NCBI GenBank assembly: GCA_963693315.1
Contig: OY856187.1
Span: forward strand, 44,602,235-44,666,234
Direction: 5' to 3'
Source of the DNA: Diogma glabrata
Lineage: Eukaryota; Arthropoda; Insecta; Diptera; Cylindrotomidae
DNA: 64,000 nt
A model generated the notes under the pieces. It did no database searches, had not been told where the DNA came from, and worked only from the letters and a program-made list of their open reading frames with translations. Of the stretch, positions 18,928 through 34,200 are shown one piece after another (within the stretch, counting starts at the first letter, position 1; every line of letters begins with the position of its first letter). The translations under genes were made by a program, and so were the position numbers.

Positions 18928-20185
18928 TGTCTGTCTGTCGGCTGGAGGGATTTCAAAAATTTTTGATTCTAAAAATAGGTATACTCAATAGTAAAGGCCT
19001 AAAGGACGATGTGTTCGATAGCTGTCCCGGAAGTGTGTCAAAAAAATCGTCAAGTGTGTCAAAACAAGGAAATTTGCATATTTTTTGCTTAAAAAACGTT
19101 AATTTTAAGTGACTACGAGTAGGAACATTGAATTTGGAGAAATCTTGATGGTCGGGATTGGTATGTGACACCAAAATCTAGATTATTGCATTAGAAATTT
19201 GTCAAAAAAATGTTGTCAAGTGTGTCAAAAGAATGATTTTCATTTTTTTACACAATTTTTTGGGAAAAAAATGAAATTAATTATTTGTATGACATGAAAT
19301 TTTGTTATTATTATTGAGAATTATGGCATTATAAGTTTGTCAAGAAAATGTTGTCAAGTGTGTCAAAAGAATGATTTTCATTTATTTTTTTAGAAAAAAA
19401 TAAAATTCATTATTTGTATGAAATGTTAAATGTAATTGAACATGAAATTATTATTATTGAGAATTTTATTGCATTATAAGTTTGTCAAAAAAATATTGTC
19501 AAGTGTGTCAAAAATAATTTTAATTTACTTTATTAGCCAATTTTTTGGAAAAAAAATTTTATTATTTGTATGACATGAAATGGGACATGGAGATTTTTGA
19601 ATTTGTTATAGTTTTTGGAATATTTTTGGAATTTTGAAAAATGTTTGTATTTTTGATTTTGTAAGAATTTTTGGAATATTTTTATAATTTTTGAAAAATT
19701 TTAAATTTTTGATTTTATTATAATTTTTGGAATTTTGAAAAAGTTTCAATTTTTGATAGTGTTATAATTTTTGCAATAATTTTAGAATTTTGGAAAAAGT
19801 TTGAATTTTTGATTTTATTTAATTTTTACAATATTTTTGGAATTTTGAAAGAAATATGAATTTTTGATTTTCCAATATTTTCTCGAAATGCTAAATGGAG
19901 AGGTTTTTGAGTAGTTTGCTGATTGTATCTCTTTTCACTAAATTATGTTAATTTATGATCTGTTTTAATTTTGCCGCAACGTATTGATGTGTTAGTTTTG
20001 TGATAAATTTCTAAACAGAGATAAAAAATACATGTACTTTAACAAAGAGTTTTATGTTTGATATACATCGCTGCCCGAACTAAAAACAATGTCCTCATAA
20101 AAGTTTTATGCCGAAAACTATATCAAAATCCTTAACCAAAACCGAAGTCTTGATATCTCAGAGCTTGAGATTTCAGCCCCTCCAT
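18928..20185. repeat. 1.2-kb dispersed repeat, copy 1
   Basis: It begins near TGTCTGTCTGTCGGC and ends near TTTCAGCCCCTCCATATTTT. It aligns, with many small indels, to 20908-22070 in the same orientation. Landmarks shared in order include GGTATACTCAATRGTAA, GATGTGTTCGATA, several CAAGTGTGTCAAAA words, an AT-rich minisatellite (about 19590-19880) built on TTTTTGATTTTATTATAATT, and ATACATCGCTGCCC. Class unknown; no terminal inverted repeats or coding were seen. Confidence 0.7.
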
Positions 20186-20907
20186 ATTTTTAAATCTAAA
20201 ATCAAAGCAGAAAATAAAATAATAAAAACAAAAACAATATGAAATAAATTTCATCAATTTTGAAATAAATTTCAAATCTAGAAAAATCATATATAAGGAA
20301 TTCCTCTAGCAAAATCAAATGAGTTGATAATGTAAAGATAAATTAAATTAGACTGCGATAGTTTTAATAGTTTAAGTGGAATGTGATTATGTCACATGAT
20401 AATTAGATAATTAATTGTAGACGAAACATTTAAATTGTAAAATAGAAGTTTTATTTTAATTGTGAATAAAGTTTTAAGTGTCATTTAATAGAAATTTTGT
20501 GTATTATTTTGTACGCTATGTTAATACTGGAAATTTCTACAAGCAACAAACTCTAAATCAAATATAACTATCTGATGTGTGAATTTAATTTGCGGAAAAA
20601 AATTTTGTCGCCAACAATTTCAGTTTGAGTGAAATGAGTTATAACACTGAATGTAGAATCACGTTGTAGTCTTCAGAAGTATATAAATGGAAAGGCGAAA
20701 TGTTATTATGTTAATTTTGTTTTGTGTTTTTGCGACAACGTGTGAGTTTTGTAATGCATTTACAACGCATTTACTTTGCGCAAACGTAAATAAACGTACC
20801 CTTTTGGTTGGTCTTAAAGATTTTTATTTTTGTTGTACGGCTCCAAAAACTAGAAATAATTGCATTACATTTTTTTTGTATAAATTATAGATAAAATCCT
20901 TCCCATA
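20186..20907. other. Spacer between the two 1.2-kb repeats
   Basis: AT-rich. It contains a 67-codon frame at 20687-20890 with a hydrophobic, signal-peptide-like N-terminus and several cysteines. Nothing else supports it as a gene, and a TATAAA lies directly before its ATG, too close to act as its TATA box. Confidence 0.4.
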
Positions 20908-22070
20908 TGTCTGTCTGCCGGCCTAGAAAACCGCTGGAACGATTTCAAAAGGTTTTGTTTCTAAAAATAGGTATACTCAATGGTAAGAGCCGAAAGTATG
21001 ATGTGTTCGATAACTGTACCGGAAGTGTAAAAAAAATCGTCATATGTGTCAAACAAGGAAATTTGCAATTTTTAGCTTAGAAAACGGTAATTTGAAGTGA
21101 TAATGAGTATAGTAACCTTGAATTTAAAGAAATCTTGATAGTTGGGATTGGTAGGTGAGACCAAAAACTAGATTATTTCATTATAAGTTTTTCTAAAAAA
21201 TATTATCAAGTGTATCAAAAGAATGATTTTCATGTATTTTTTAACCCAATTTTTTGTAAAAAAATTAAATTAATTAATTGTATGACATGAAATGTAATTG
21301 AAAATGGAAATTTTTGATTTTATTATAATTTTTGAAATATTTTTAGAATTTTGAAAAAAAGTTTGTATTTTTAATTTTGTTATAATTTTTGCAATAGTTT
21401 TATGAATTTTGGGAAAAGTTTAAATTTGATTTTATTATAATTTTTGAAATATTTTTGGAATTTTGAAAAAAGTTTGTGTTTTTGATTTTGTTATAATTTT
21501 TGCGATATGTTTAGAATTTTGGAAAAAGTTTGATTTTGTTATAATTTTTGCAATATTTTTAGAATTTTGGCAAAAGTTTGAATTTTTGGAATATTATCAG
21601 AATTTTGGAAAAAAGTTTCAATTTTTGATTTTGTAATAATTTTTGAAATATTTTTAGAATTTTGAAAAAAGATCCAATCTTTGATTTTGTAATAGTTTTT
21701 GGAATATGTTTGGAATTTTGTGAGAATTTTTGTAATATGTCTCGAAACGCTAAATGAAGTGGTTTTTGAGTAGTTTGCTAAGTGTATCGTCTTTTCACAA
21801 AAACATATTAATACATGAATATATGATGATCTGTTATAGTTTTCAGGCAACGTATTGATATTTCGTGTTAGTTTTGTAATAAATTTCTAAACAGAGATAA
21901 AATACTTGCACTTTTACAAAGAATTTTATTTTTGATATACATCGCTGCCCAAAACTAAAAACCATGTCCTCATAAAAGTTTTTTGCTGAAAACTATATCA
22001 AAATCCTTAACCCAAACCGAAGTCGTGATATCTCAGAGCCTTGAGATTTCAGCCCCTCCATATTTTTAGG
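20908..22070. repeat. 1.2-kb dispersed repeat, copy 2
   Basis: Diverged second copy of 18928-20185, same orientation. Its internal minisatellite (about 21300-21730) has a different unit number. Both copies end with the same GATATCTCAGAGC...CCATATTTTTA block. Confidence 0.7.
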
Positions 22071-24069
22071 GTTACAAATTCAATTTTGATTGATTTGATT
22101 CACCTTACGATATCAACATGCAATGTAACCTTTAAATATGTGACGAATACAATAAAGAATAAACCATAATTTCTTATATATAGAAAACAAAACAAACACT
22201 AAATATTTTTAAAATACAAATAAGTTTATAATAAATATTGTTATCTTAATAGCGAAATCAACGTATGTAAAACTAACCTATAATTTTAGTTTTGATTAAA
22301 ATCTTAATTATATGAATTATAAAAATGAAAATATTTTAATTGCTAACAAGAAAATTATATTTAGACATTCGTACTTACAAGACATGATTTTTTTTTCTGT
22401 TTTACAATAAAATAACGTGTGTCTCGTCTCGCTCGTATGTTGTAAGTTTAAGTGTTAAATTGTTATTTTGATATTGTGATTAGTTTTTAATTATATGGAC
22501 ATGAAAGTTGATATCAAAAGGAGATGATGATGAAAATAATATAGTTATTTAATATTTATCACTTCACGTTAGAGAAAAAAGCAAAATATAAAAGTTGTTT
22601 GTTGAACTAAAGTTTTAAGGGGGCAGTACAACTTGTAACGATATTGTGTTTAAACTTACAAATAAAATTATTTTATTTGTACTTACTTCTGGAAGTGTGT
22701 GTTGTGTTTTCCTAATGTAAAAATCTCACAACACCTTAACGGGTTAAAATATAAAACAAATTATAACTGCATTTGAAATTACTTTATGTTTAATACTTAT
22801 TTAATTTTAAGGTTAAAATATTAACTCAATCAATCATCTATGATCAATTTATATTTGAATTTCAATTAATAATTTTTTCTCTCTTTGTTTTTGTAATTGT
22901 AATTCAATATAATTAGCTATTAATTTAAGATCAACAAAAAAGTAAAATAATTAAAAACAAATTATATTCTTTGGAGCATCTCGAGGACTTACAACTAATT
23001 TACAAATTTTTTTGGTTTCGTAAGTTACTTTTTAAAAGTCTTATTAGAAATAAACAAAATCTTAGATTTTTATTTGTCATGGAAATGAGATTATGTTTAA
23101 TAAAAAATAGAAATGAAATTCATTACAAGTATATGTTTAAACTTCAAATACGTTTTTAAAGAGGATGTGATCACCATGCAATGGTTTTATAATTCGGTAA
23201 TTAAATATGAACTTTTTCAATTCTATTATGATGTAAGTAGTTTTAAATTTTGATTGACTTTCAATAGCTTTGAATTTTTCGATAGTAAAAGTTTGACTTA
23301 CACCGACATTGCCTACATATATTATATAGACTATAGAAAATATGGCGTCATGTAAAATTGTACAAAAATATTGTTTTTGCAAAGCGAAATATTGTAAATT
23401 TTGTAATACGTTGGAAATTGTATCAGATGCACCCAGAGAACAGATGCTGAGAAATTACTGTACTTTAATACATGAAGATTGTCTATTAATTTAAGCTCGC
23501 GATATTCTACATGATGGAGGTCTTGAATCTTTAATTTCTCCCAAATTCTAATCTTAAAGCTATAATATTCTGAATCATACTTTCCAAAAGGTCGTTTATA
23601 TGCTTTGTAAATCGTAGCGGTTTTGAATAAATAAATTAGCTTTTATTGAGAAGCAATTTTGCTACGGTAGTCGTGGCTATTATAAGAAAGTCATAAATTT
23701 GCATATTTCTCCTCTAAACTATTTTAAAAATAATTTATTTAAAATAAATTTAATAATTTTTTGCCGTAACAACTTTTTTAAATAATATTTTGTTACATGT
23801 TTCAACCATAAATGGTCATTCTCAAACATTTACAAATATTATGAATCAAAAAAAAAACTAATTAATTATTGAGCTTAATACTCGTTATCGTAGGAATTAG
23901 TTAAGAACAAAAAAGATGAGAATGGCAAATAAATTTGTTTGAACCAAAAAAGACTTGTTAATTAGGGAATTCCGAAGCGTTTCAGGTAAGCTCAGTGGAA
24001 AGTGAAAAGTTAATTCCGTAACAGTTGTCAGAGAGCAAAAGTTTTCTCTCAAAATTAACCAAGAAACCA
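22071..24069. other. AT-rich DNA, nothing recognised
   Basis: About 2 kb without recognisable coding, terminal repeats or similarity to the other elements here. All frames are short and low-complexity. Confidence 0.5.
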
Positions 24070-24917
24070 CCCAAGCAGGATTTGCCATGCTTTGAAATAC
24101 GGCCAAGCGGCAAATTTTATAGTACGGTCAATACGGCCAACATGTATTTGGCTATTGGTATTGGGTCAGTACTAGAACCATTCATCGACCGATCTATGGT
24201 TTACAGAAAATAGCCAGTATATAGTTACATTTGAATGACCAAACACTGGCCCATGAATGGTAAACATTACTAGGCTGTGGTTACTGGGCCATTACTGAAA
24301 CCATGATCCGGCCGATCTACAATTTATGGAAAATGGCCAGCATAGTTTTCTTTAAATGGACAAGCAACGGCCCATTAATGGTTAACATTAGTTGACTATT
24401 GTTGTTGGGCCAGTACTGCAACCGTGAATTGGCCGATCTATGTCATTTGGTTAAATTTCACTGGAGTAATATCCATTTTAGAAATATGTATTGTATTTGA
24501 AAATTTTTTACCTATAGTTTAGTTATCGCTTTTCGACTTAAAGACTATGATAATATTGATGAGGTTGTAATAAGTTGTAAATTTGTTTTCATTAGATATT
24601 TTTATTTTATTTTAAATTATTTAAATTTGCCTATGATGTTATTTTATATTTTTTTAATGGCCCAGCGATGGACCCATAATGACTAGTACTTGGCCATTGC
24701 TGCAATACTGATCATCATTATTTTTTGTTACTGGGCCCACTGTTCAACCTTGTATGGGCCATTGATGTTTTTTTCTCTGGCCCATGAATAGCAGCCATTT
24801 GTTCCGAAGTTCTCATCCTATAAAATTATGTTAATGGCCCAGTCATGGTTGCCAGTACTGATCCATTGCTGCGTGACTGGTCGCCAGGAATGGACCAGTT
24901 GTACAACCTTGTTTGGG
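24070..24917. mobile_element. Minisatellite-armed TIR element, copy C
   Basis: Tentative ends are CCCAAGCAGGATTT on the left and, reverse-complemented, CCCAAACAAGGTTG on the right. The left arm holds about 2.7 copies of a 122-bp unit (CCGATCTA at 24189, 24312 and 24433). The right arm holds diverged relatives built on words such as TGGCCCA. The core 24449-24570 resembles 26645-26770 in copy B (shared ATCCATTTTAGAAATATGTA and AAGACTATRATAATA), which ties the two together. No coding capacity. Confidence 0.5.
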
Positions 24918-26024
24918 CATCCATTCAAGGATGAGCATACTAGTACGCGACAAACAGAATATTCATTTTTTTCCATCCCGAAATGAATCCAACATGAAAT
25001 TATTTACAAAAATAAAAAAGTGTCGGCGACAATGCCGTACTCTGGTGTTTCCTGATTGGATTGAAAAATTATCAGATGGCATATTTCGATTTCATATTCA
25101 AAACCGTTTTCACGAGTTATATTATTAATCATTTTTTAACCATGAACAAGGAAACCCAGAGTGCGAGGAAACACAATCATTAAGTATTTTTCTTTTAAAC
25201 TGAACTTGTGTATTAATATAACAAAATACCTAGCTAGTAGCTACCTATACCAAGTTTAGAAATGAGAGTGCAAATCGACTTTCTTTTCTTAGATTTTATA
25301 ATTTTAATGATCAAACAATGCATTTGAAAATATAAACTGACAATGGTGGGTTGAGAAGTATCGATCTAAAACCACCTTATCAGTCAGTTTATTGATATTT
25401 ATTTCGATAGAAAAATAATTTTCTAAAGCTTTCATTTATTTAAATTTTTTCTATTTAAACCCGACTTTCAAACAAATAAATGACGGTGTAAACGAAACTA
25501 AGAATATATCATCTAATCCTTGCATATATTTGATCATATAGTAACAAATAGAATGTTGGATAATAAAACATATTGTATTCGATACGCGTATATTGCAAGT
25601 ATATGTATGATTATTTTCTCATAAATTTAATTAAATTTTATTGAGTTAATTACATAGAAATATTTAATCATAAATTATGATTTATAAGATGAATGAATGC
25701 GATACAGATTTAATAATTAATTTAATGTTTTATTCATACGAATATTTATTTTATTATAGTTTTATTTTTACAATATGATTTAATTAATTTTTTTTTGTAG
25801 AATTTATAAATAAATTATGTGTATTTGTACAGATTAGATAATTTTGTTTTTATTAAGTTTAGACGGTGAGAAGTTATGATTTATGATGTGTAATGTTTAG
25901 TTTTTAATGCCAACCATTCGAGATATTACCTCACATAGTTTTTTATAAAACGTTTTTTTTATAAAATTAAAATACAATTATTTTAAATGAGTATATTAAT
26001 AGTTATGTAATAAATCAATGCATA
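24918..26024. other. AT-rich DNA, nothing recognised
   Basis: No supported feature. A 71-codon frame at 24913-25128 has no recognisable similarity. Confidence 0.5.
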
Positions 26025-26092
26025 TACCCGACTGGAAATTAGTTCAGGGAACCCGGATTATGATCAGATCCGGATCAGATTTTCCGTAATAC

Positions 26093-26270
26093 GGCCATCT
26101 GATCAGTTCCTGATCAGCGTACAGTACCGTTTCCTTTGATCCGGCTATCTGATCAGTTACTGATCAGCGTGCAGTACTTTATCCGTTGATCAGGCTATCT
26201 GATCAGTTACTGATCAGCGTGCAGTACTTTATCCGTTCATCCAGTCATACGATCAGTTTCTGATCGAAAA
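26093..26270 (+). repeat. 50-bp tandem repeat, four units
   Basis: The period is exact: GGCYATCT at 26093, 26143 and 26193, and a diverged fourth at 26243. Every unit carries two TGATCAG words. Confidence 0.85.
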
Positions 26271-26436
26271 AACTCATCTTATCCGATGTCCTGAACTGGA
26301 TAATAATACAAAATTTAGTTTTTTACCTGATCCATTCTGTATATAATATATTGCTCATTAAACAATAAATTCGTTATTAATGGTATAACTGAATTATTAT
26401 TTTGATTATATTATCGACGTCATAATAGTACATTTA

Positions 26437-27045
26437 CCCGAGCAGAAATTAGTTAGGGAAAACCTGAATACAGTCAGGTCGTGATCAGGGCCTGGTCAGT
26501 CCTACAAGGGCAATCTCTATTAGAGCAAGCTGATGTGGGCCTGTTTAGGGCCTGATTTAGAATACCCTTTTAGGGTTAACCTTATCTGAATACATCCGGC
26601 CCGGATCAGGTTTCTCGTATTTAACCCCTAGCTGAAATTTCAATTGGTTAAAATTCATTAGAGTATTATCCATTTTAGAAATATGTAGTTAAAATCGTTT
26701 CATGTATATTTTAGTTATAGCTTCTCGGCTGAAAGACTATAATAATAGTGATTAAGGTGGTATGTATGTTTGAATTTTTTCCATTGTAATTTTTTTATTT
26801 TAATTTGATTAATTTATGTATATAATATATAAATATATATCAGGGTCTGGTCCGGATATCCCAATCAGGGCCTGATCCGATTATCCCAATCAGGGTCTGA
26901 TCCGGTAATCCCAATCAGGACCTGATAGGGCAAAAGCGTTACACTCATGATCAGGGCCCAATCAGGCTGTCCTGCCAATGCCTGATCCGGGTTAGGGCAA
27001 ACCTGATCAGGGCCTTACTTGAGCCCTGACAAATTTCTGCTCGGG
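26437..27045. mobile_element. Minisatellite-armed TIR element, copy B
   Basis: 609 bp. The ends match closely: CCCGAGCAGAAATTAGTTAG on the left and CCCGAGCAGAAATTTGTCAG from the reverse-complemented right. TA flanks both sides (26435-26436 and 27046-27047). GC-rich arms made of GATCAGGGCCTG-type repeats (strongest at 26841-26950, about 29-bp unit) surround an AT-rich core shared with copy C. No coding. Confidence 0.75.
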
Positions 27046-27764
27046 TACTTAACTTAAAATTTTTTTGTGCAAAAAATTTTCTCATTCTTCACGAATTTTT
27101 AATAACTTTTTAAAAAGTTAATTATAATATACTTAACTGTAATAATTAACTGTAGACTGAATCTATTTAATTGTTTAATATTTTGTACTTATAAGTACAA
27201 ATTTATTGTAGAATCGAAAACAGCATTTTCAAACTTACAGTTGTGAGGGATCTTGCTTATTAACCTTAAAGCATATAATTTAAATTTTTATCTTGCATCT
27301 CCTCTTTACTCAAGAATTTCCAGATGTTTTTTGTTAGCAGTAATTGGTGAAATACTTATTATGTTGCTTAAAAATTATTCTATTTGAAATATGACAAGTG
27401 ATCTAAAGCAGGTATGGGTGAAGTTAGTTTTCGAATCCAAACTTGGATCCATACCTTCATAAGAGCCTATGTGACAAAGAGTTTTATGATACCATTGGAA
27501 AAATCAGCAATAATGCCAAAACTTGGACTAAATAAAATAAAAATAAGAAATAATTACCTAGAATTCTAATTAATTAAGAAATAATTAATTAGAAATAATT
27601 AACAAACTTACTTAAATTTATAAGCATTTGAAGTGTACTTGAAATTATGAACAAAATTAAGGAAAAATGGTAATATTTTTTTCATTTATTTAATGTCAAA
27701 TTAATATTTAAGAACAAAATTAATTCTAAACCTTTGAACGGATCTGGTATGGATCTCTTGACCA

Positions 27765-27920
27765 GACCGGACATGAAACTGTTGAATGGATCCGGCATGG
27801 ATCTTTAAGATAGATCCGGAATAGATCTTTGAAATGGATCCGGAATGGATCTTTGAAATGGATCCGGAATGGATTTTTGAAATGTATCCGGCATGGATCA
27901 TTTAAACGGATCCTGTACGG
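27765..27920 (+). repeat. 24-bp tandem repeat
   Basis: GATCCGG recurs every 24 bp from 27789 (27813, 27837 and on) with growing divergence. Read in two minus-strand frames it gives repetitive peptides, which are not genes. Confidence 0.85.
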
Positions 27921-28043
27921 ATCCTGTATGGCGTGACGATTTTTCATCATGTCCGGATCAGGAGGCCTGATTCATCCCTGATCAGTCTTCAGGCAATCCT
28001 GATCCGGATCGGAGCCTATACTGATCTAATTTCTAGTCGGGTA

Positions 28044-32165
<4,122 letters not shown>

Positions 32166-32853
32166 GTACGCATGGAGGGATCAGTTTTTATTAATTTGTT
32201 AATTTTTTTTTCTATTTTTTGATCCACGGGTGTGACAACCCCGCGTACTCCAGTCCCTGCTATTGGCATATGAGTTAACGTGAGATATCACATACCACTG
32301 GCAATAGCAGTGAGATATCACTAGCCAAGGTGATATCTTAGGGGTGCTGGCGGATGAACTGTATTTAGTCAACGGTAGCACTCTCAGTCGTAGCTAATGA
32401 ATATTCCTTGAAGCTGGAACGCTGTAGCTTGCTCTAAGAAACGAGCCTTCATATAACTATATACCTGAGCTTTAATCATTGAAAAATATACTGCGTCCTA
32501 TAATCAAGGATTATGCCATTAGCTGGACTATTGGCAAACCAATTTTAGTTTTGTTCCTGCAAATTTTTAAAACAAATTTGCTTTTTATCTCTTATTTTAT
32601 TTTTATTTTCTCTATCCTATCACGAAATATTGGCCTATGTCATATTTTATATGTGATAGGATTTATGGTTTAGTTATCCATTATTGAACAAAAAAAAATT
32701 AAAAAAAAAACAAAAAAAAAACAGATTTGCGTCCATTAACATCCTTAGAACGCATGTTGTTGTGGGACCTTGGTCTTAAAAGGTTTTTATGTGTTGTTGT
32801 GACACATACTGTAATGCCTACTACACATCACATTTTATTAAAAAAAAAAAAAA
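32166..32853 (+). mobile_element. Short poly-A retroelement sharing a LINE 3' end, copy 1
   Basis: It runs from CGCATGGAGGGATCAG to an A-tract at about 32838-32853. It aligns along its length to 45587-46200, which begins at the same place (CGCATGCAGGGATC), so the 5' boundary is shared and not random truncation. The last 250 bp match the 3' end of the LINE fragments at 38385-38560 and 52085-52290 (words GTTGTTGTGGGACCT and TGTGTTGTTGTGACACA). A hairpin with arms TCCTATCAC/GTGATAGGA lies in the 3' part, and the upstream part is GC-richer. No ORF. It is a SINE-like or internally deleted LINE derivative; I found no tRNA-type A and B boxes. Confidence 0.65.
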
Positions 32854-33394
32854 AAGTACATATTAGGCTTTATAAACATATTACACTGATTAGGTGATGC
32901 TCTTGCAAATTTAAATTTATTCATTTAAATTTATTCAAGTTGGCATTTATCTCTAATAAAAGAATAATAATCCCAAACTTACCATATTTTTTGTTAATAA
33001 ATATTCAAATGGGTTTTTCTCGTCAACAAAACATATGTCTGTAATTTTAGTATGTTTTGCGTAAAAGACTCTTTAGAAAAAAAGTCGGACTAGTGCGAAT
33101 AAAATTCGCTTGCCAAGGGTTCCGTGAATGTAAAAGAACACAATATCAAAAATACATGACATAAAGTTGTGTTGTAAAGTCTTTATATTGCCAGACTATG
33201 GACGCATAACAGAATAAATGTTTAATCGTAGACGTCAATAGTAAATGTCAATCACATCTACATTGATCAAAAATGACACAAAAAATGTTACTCGAGGTTA
33301 AATCTTATCCATAGTTGTTTTTGTTAACTAAAGAAAGATTTAACCAGCTTTTTAATGATTTAAATTGGAATATTTTTTCTATAAATCAGCGTCG
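32854..33394. other. Unassigned AT-rich DNA
   Basis: Nothing recognised. Confidence 0.5.
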
Positions 33395-34200
33395 AAATAC
33401 AGGGTGGTAGTGGTATACATAAACTTAAAATAGCACTTTTTTAACAATAACTAAAAAACTGTGCATCGCAAAATTCTACAAAAAATTGCAATGTTTCTTA
33501 AATTAAGTGCTCTTTCAAATGACACCCTACTCGCTTGGGTCAAAAAATGTTTTTTTTACCCTCCCTACACCCATCCCCTAAACACACAGAAATATAAATA
33601 TTTGCGACTTCGCTATAATTGTCATTAGAAGTTTTTCAAACTTCCTGTCTATGTGCATTTTTCTGTCAATCAGTGTCGAAACGTAGGGGGGGGGCGGGCA
33701 TGGTTTGAAAGTTTCTCTTTTTTCACAATAACTCGAAAACTGTACACTGCGAAATTCTAAAAAAAATTGCAATGTTTCTTAAATTAGGTGCTCTTTCAAA
33801 TGATACCTCACTCGCTTGGGTCAAAAAAAGTTTTTTTACCCTCCCTACCCCCATCCCCTAAACACACAGAAATATAATTATTTGAGAGTTCGCTAGGATT
33901 TTCCTTCAGGGTTTATCAAACTTCTTGTCTCTATGAAGTTTTTCAAATTTTTCTGTCAATTAAACTCGAAATCCAAGGGGGGAACCAACTTTTTGTGTCA
34001 CTTTTTTGACAATAATTCAAAAACTGTGCATTTCAAAATTCTAAAATAAAACGGCAATGTTACTAAAATCAAGTGCTCTTTCAAATGACACCTCACTTGA
34101 CCTGGTTTTAAATGATGTTTTTATCCCTTATCGTTCCCACCCCTTTAATAAATATAGTTATGACTTATGAGTATCTGCCACTTTTCTATATTTTTCATTA
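33395..34200. repeat. Tandem repeat, about 310-bp unit, 2.6 copies
   Basis: Three successive blocks carry, in order, AATAACTMRAAAACTGT, AATTGCAATGTTTCTTAAAT, GTGCTCTTTCAAATGA, CGCTTGGGTCAAAAAA, CCCTCCCTAC and CATCCCCTAAACACACAGAA. The third is more diverged. No coding. Confidence 0.8.

Larger units (their letters stand above)
26027..28041. mobile_element. Minisatellite-armed TIR element, copy A (contains copy B)
   Basis: Left end CCCGACTGGAAATTAGTTCA; right end, reverse-complemented, CCCGACTAGAAATTAGATCA. TA lies outside both ends (26025-26026 and 28042-28043), so a TA target duplication is possible. The left arm has four 50-bp units rich in GATC (26093-26270). The right arm has about six 24-bp units of the GGATCTTTGAAATGGATCCG type (about 27765-27920). 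Copy B is inserted inside. About 670 bp of plain AT-rich DNA (27050-27720) separates B from the right arm. The two ends could instead belong to two separate half-elements, but their matching termini argue for one. Confidence 0.6.

Noticed and set aside
20687..20890. Small secreted cysteine-containing peptide
   Set aside because: A hydrophobic N-terminus and a few cysteines in 67 codons are not enough. There is no family similarity, no upstream promoter spacing and no second exon.
26093..26270. CRISPR-like regular repeat
   Set aside because: The units are contiguous 50-bp tandem copies without unique spacers, and the DNA is eukaryotic.
27701..27950. Two overlapping repetitive frames on the minus strand
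   Set aside because: They follow the 24-bp tandem repeat, which stays open in more than one frame because 24 is a multiple of three.
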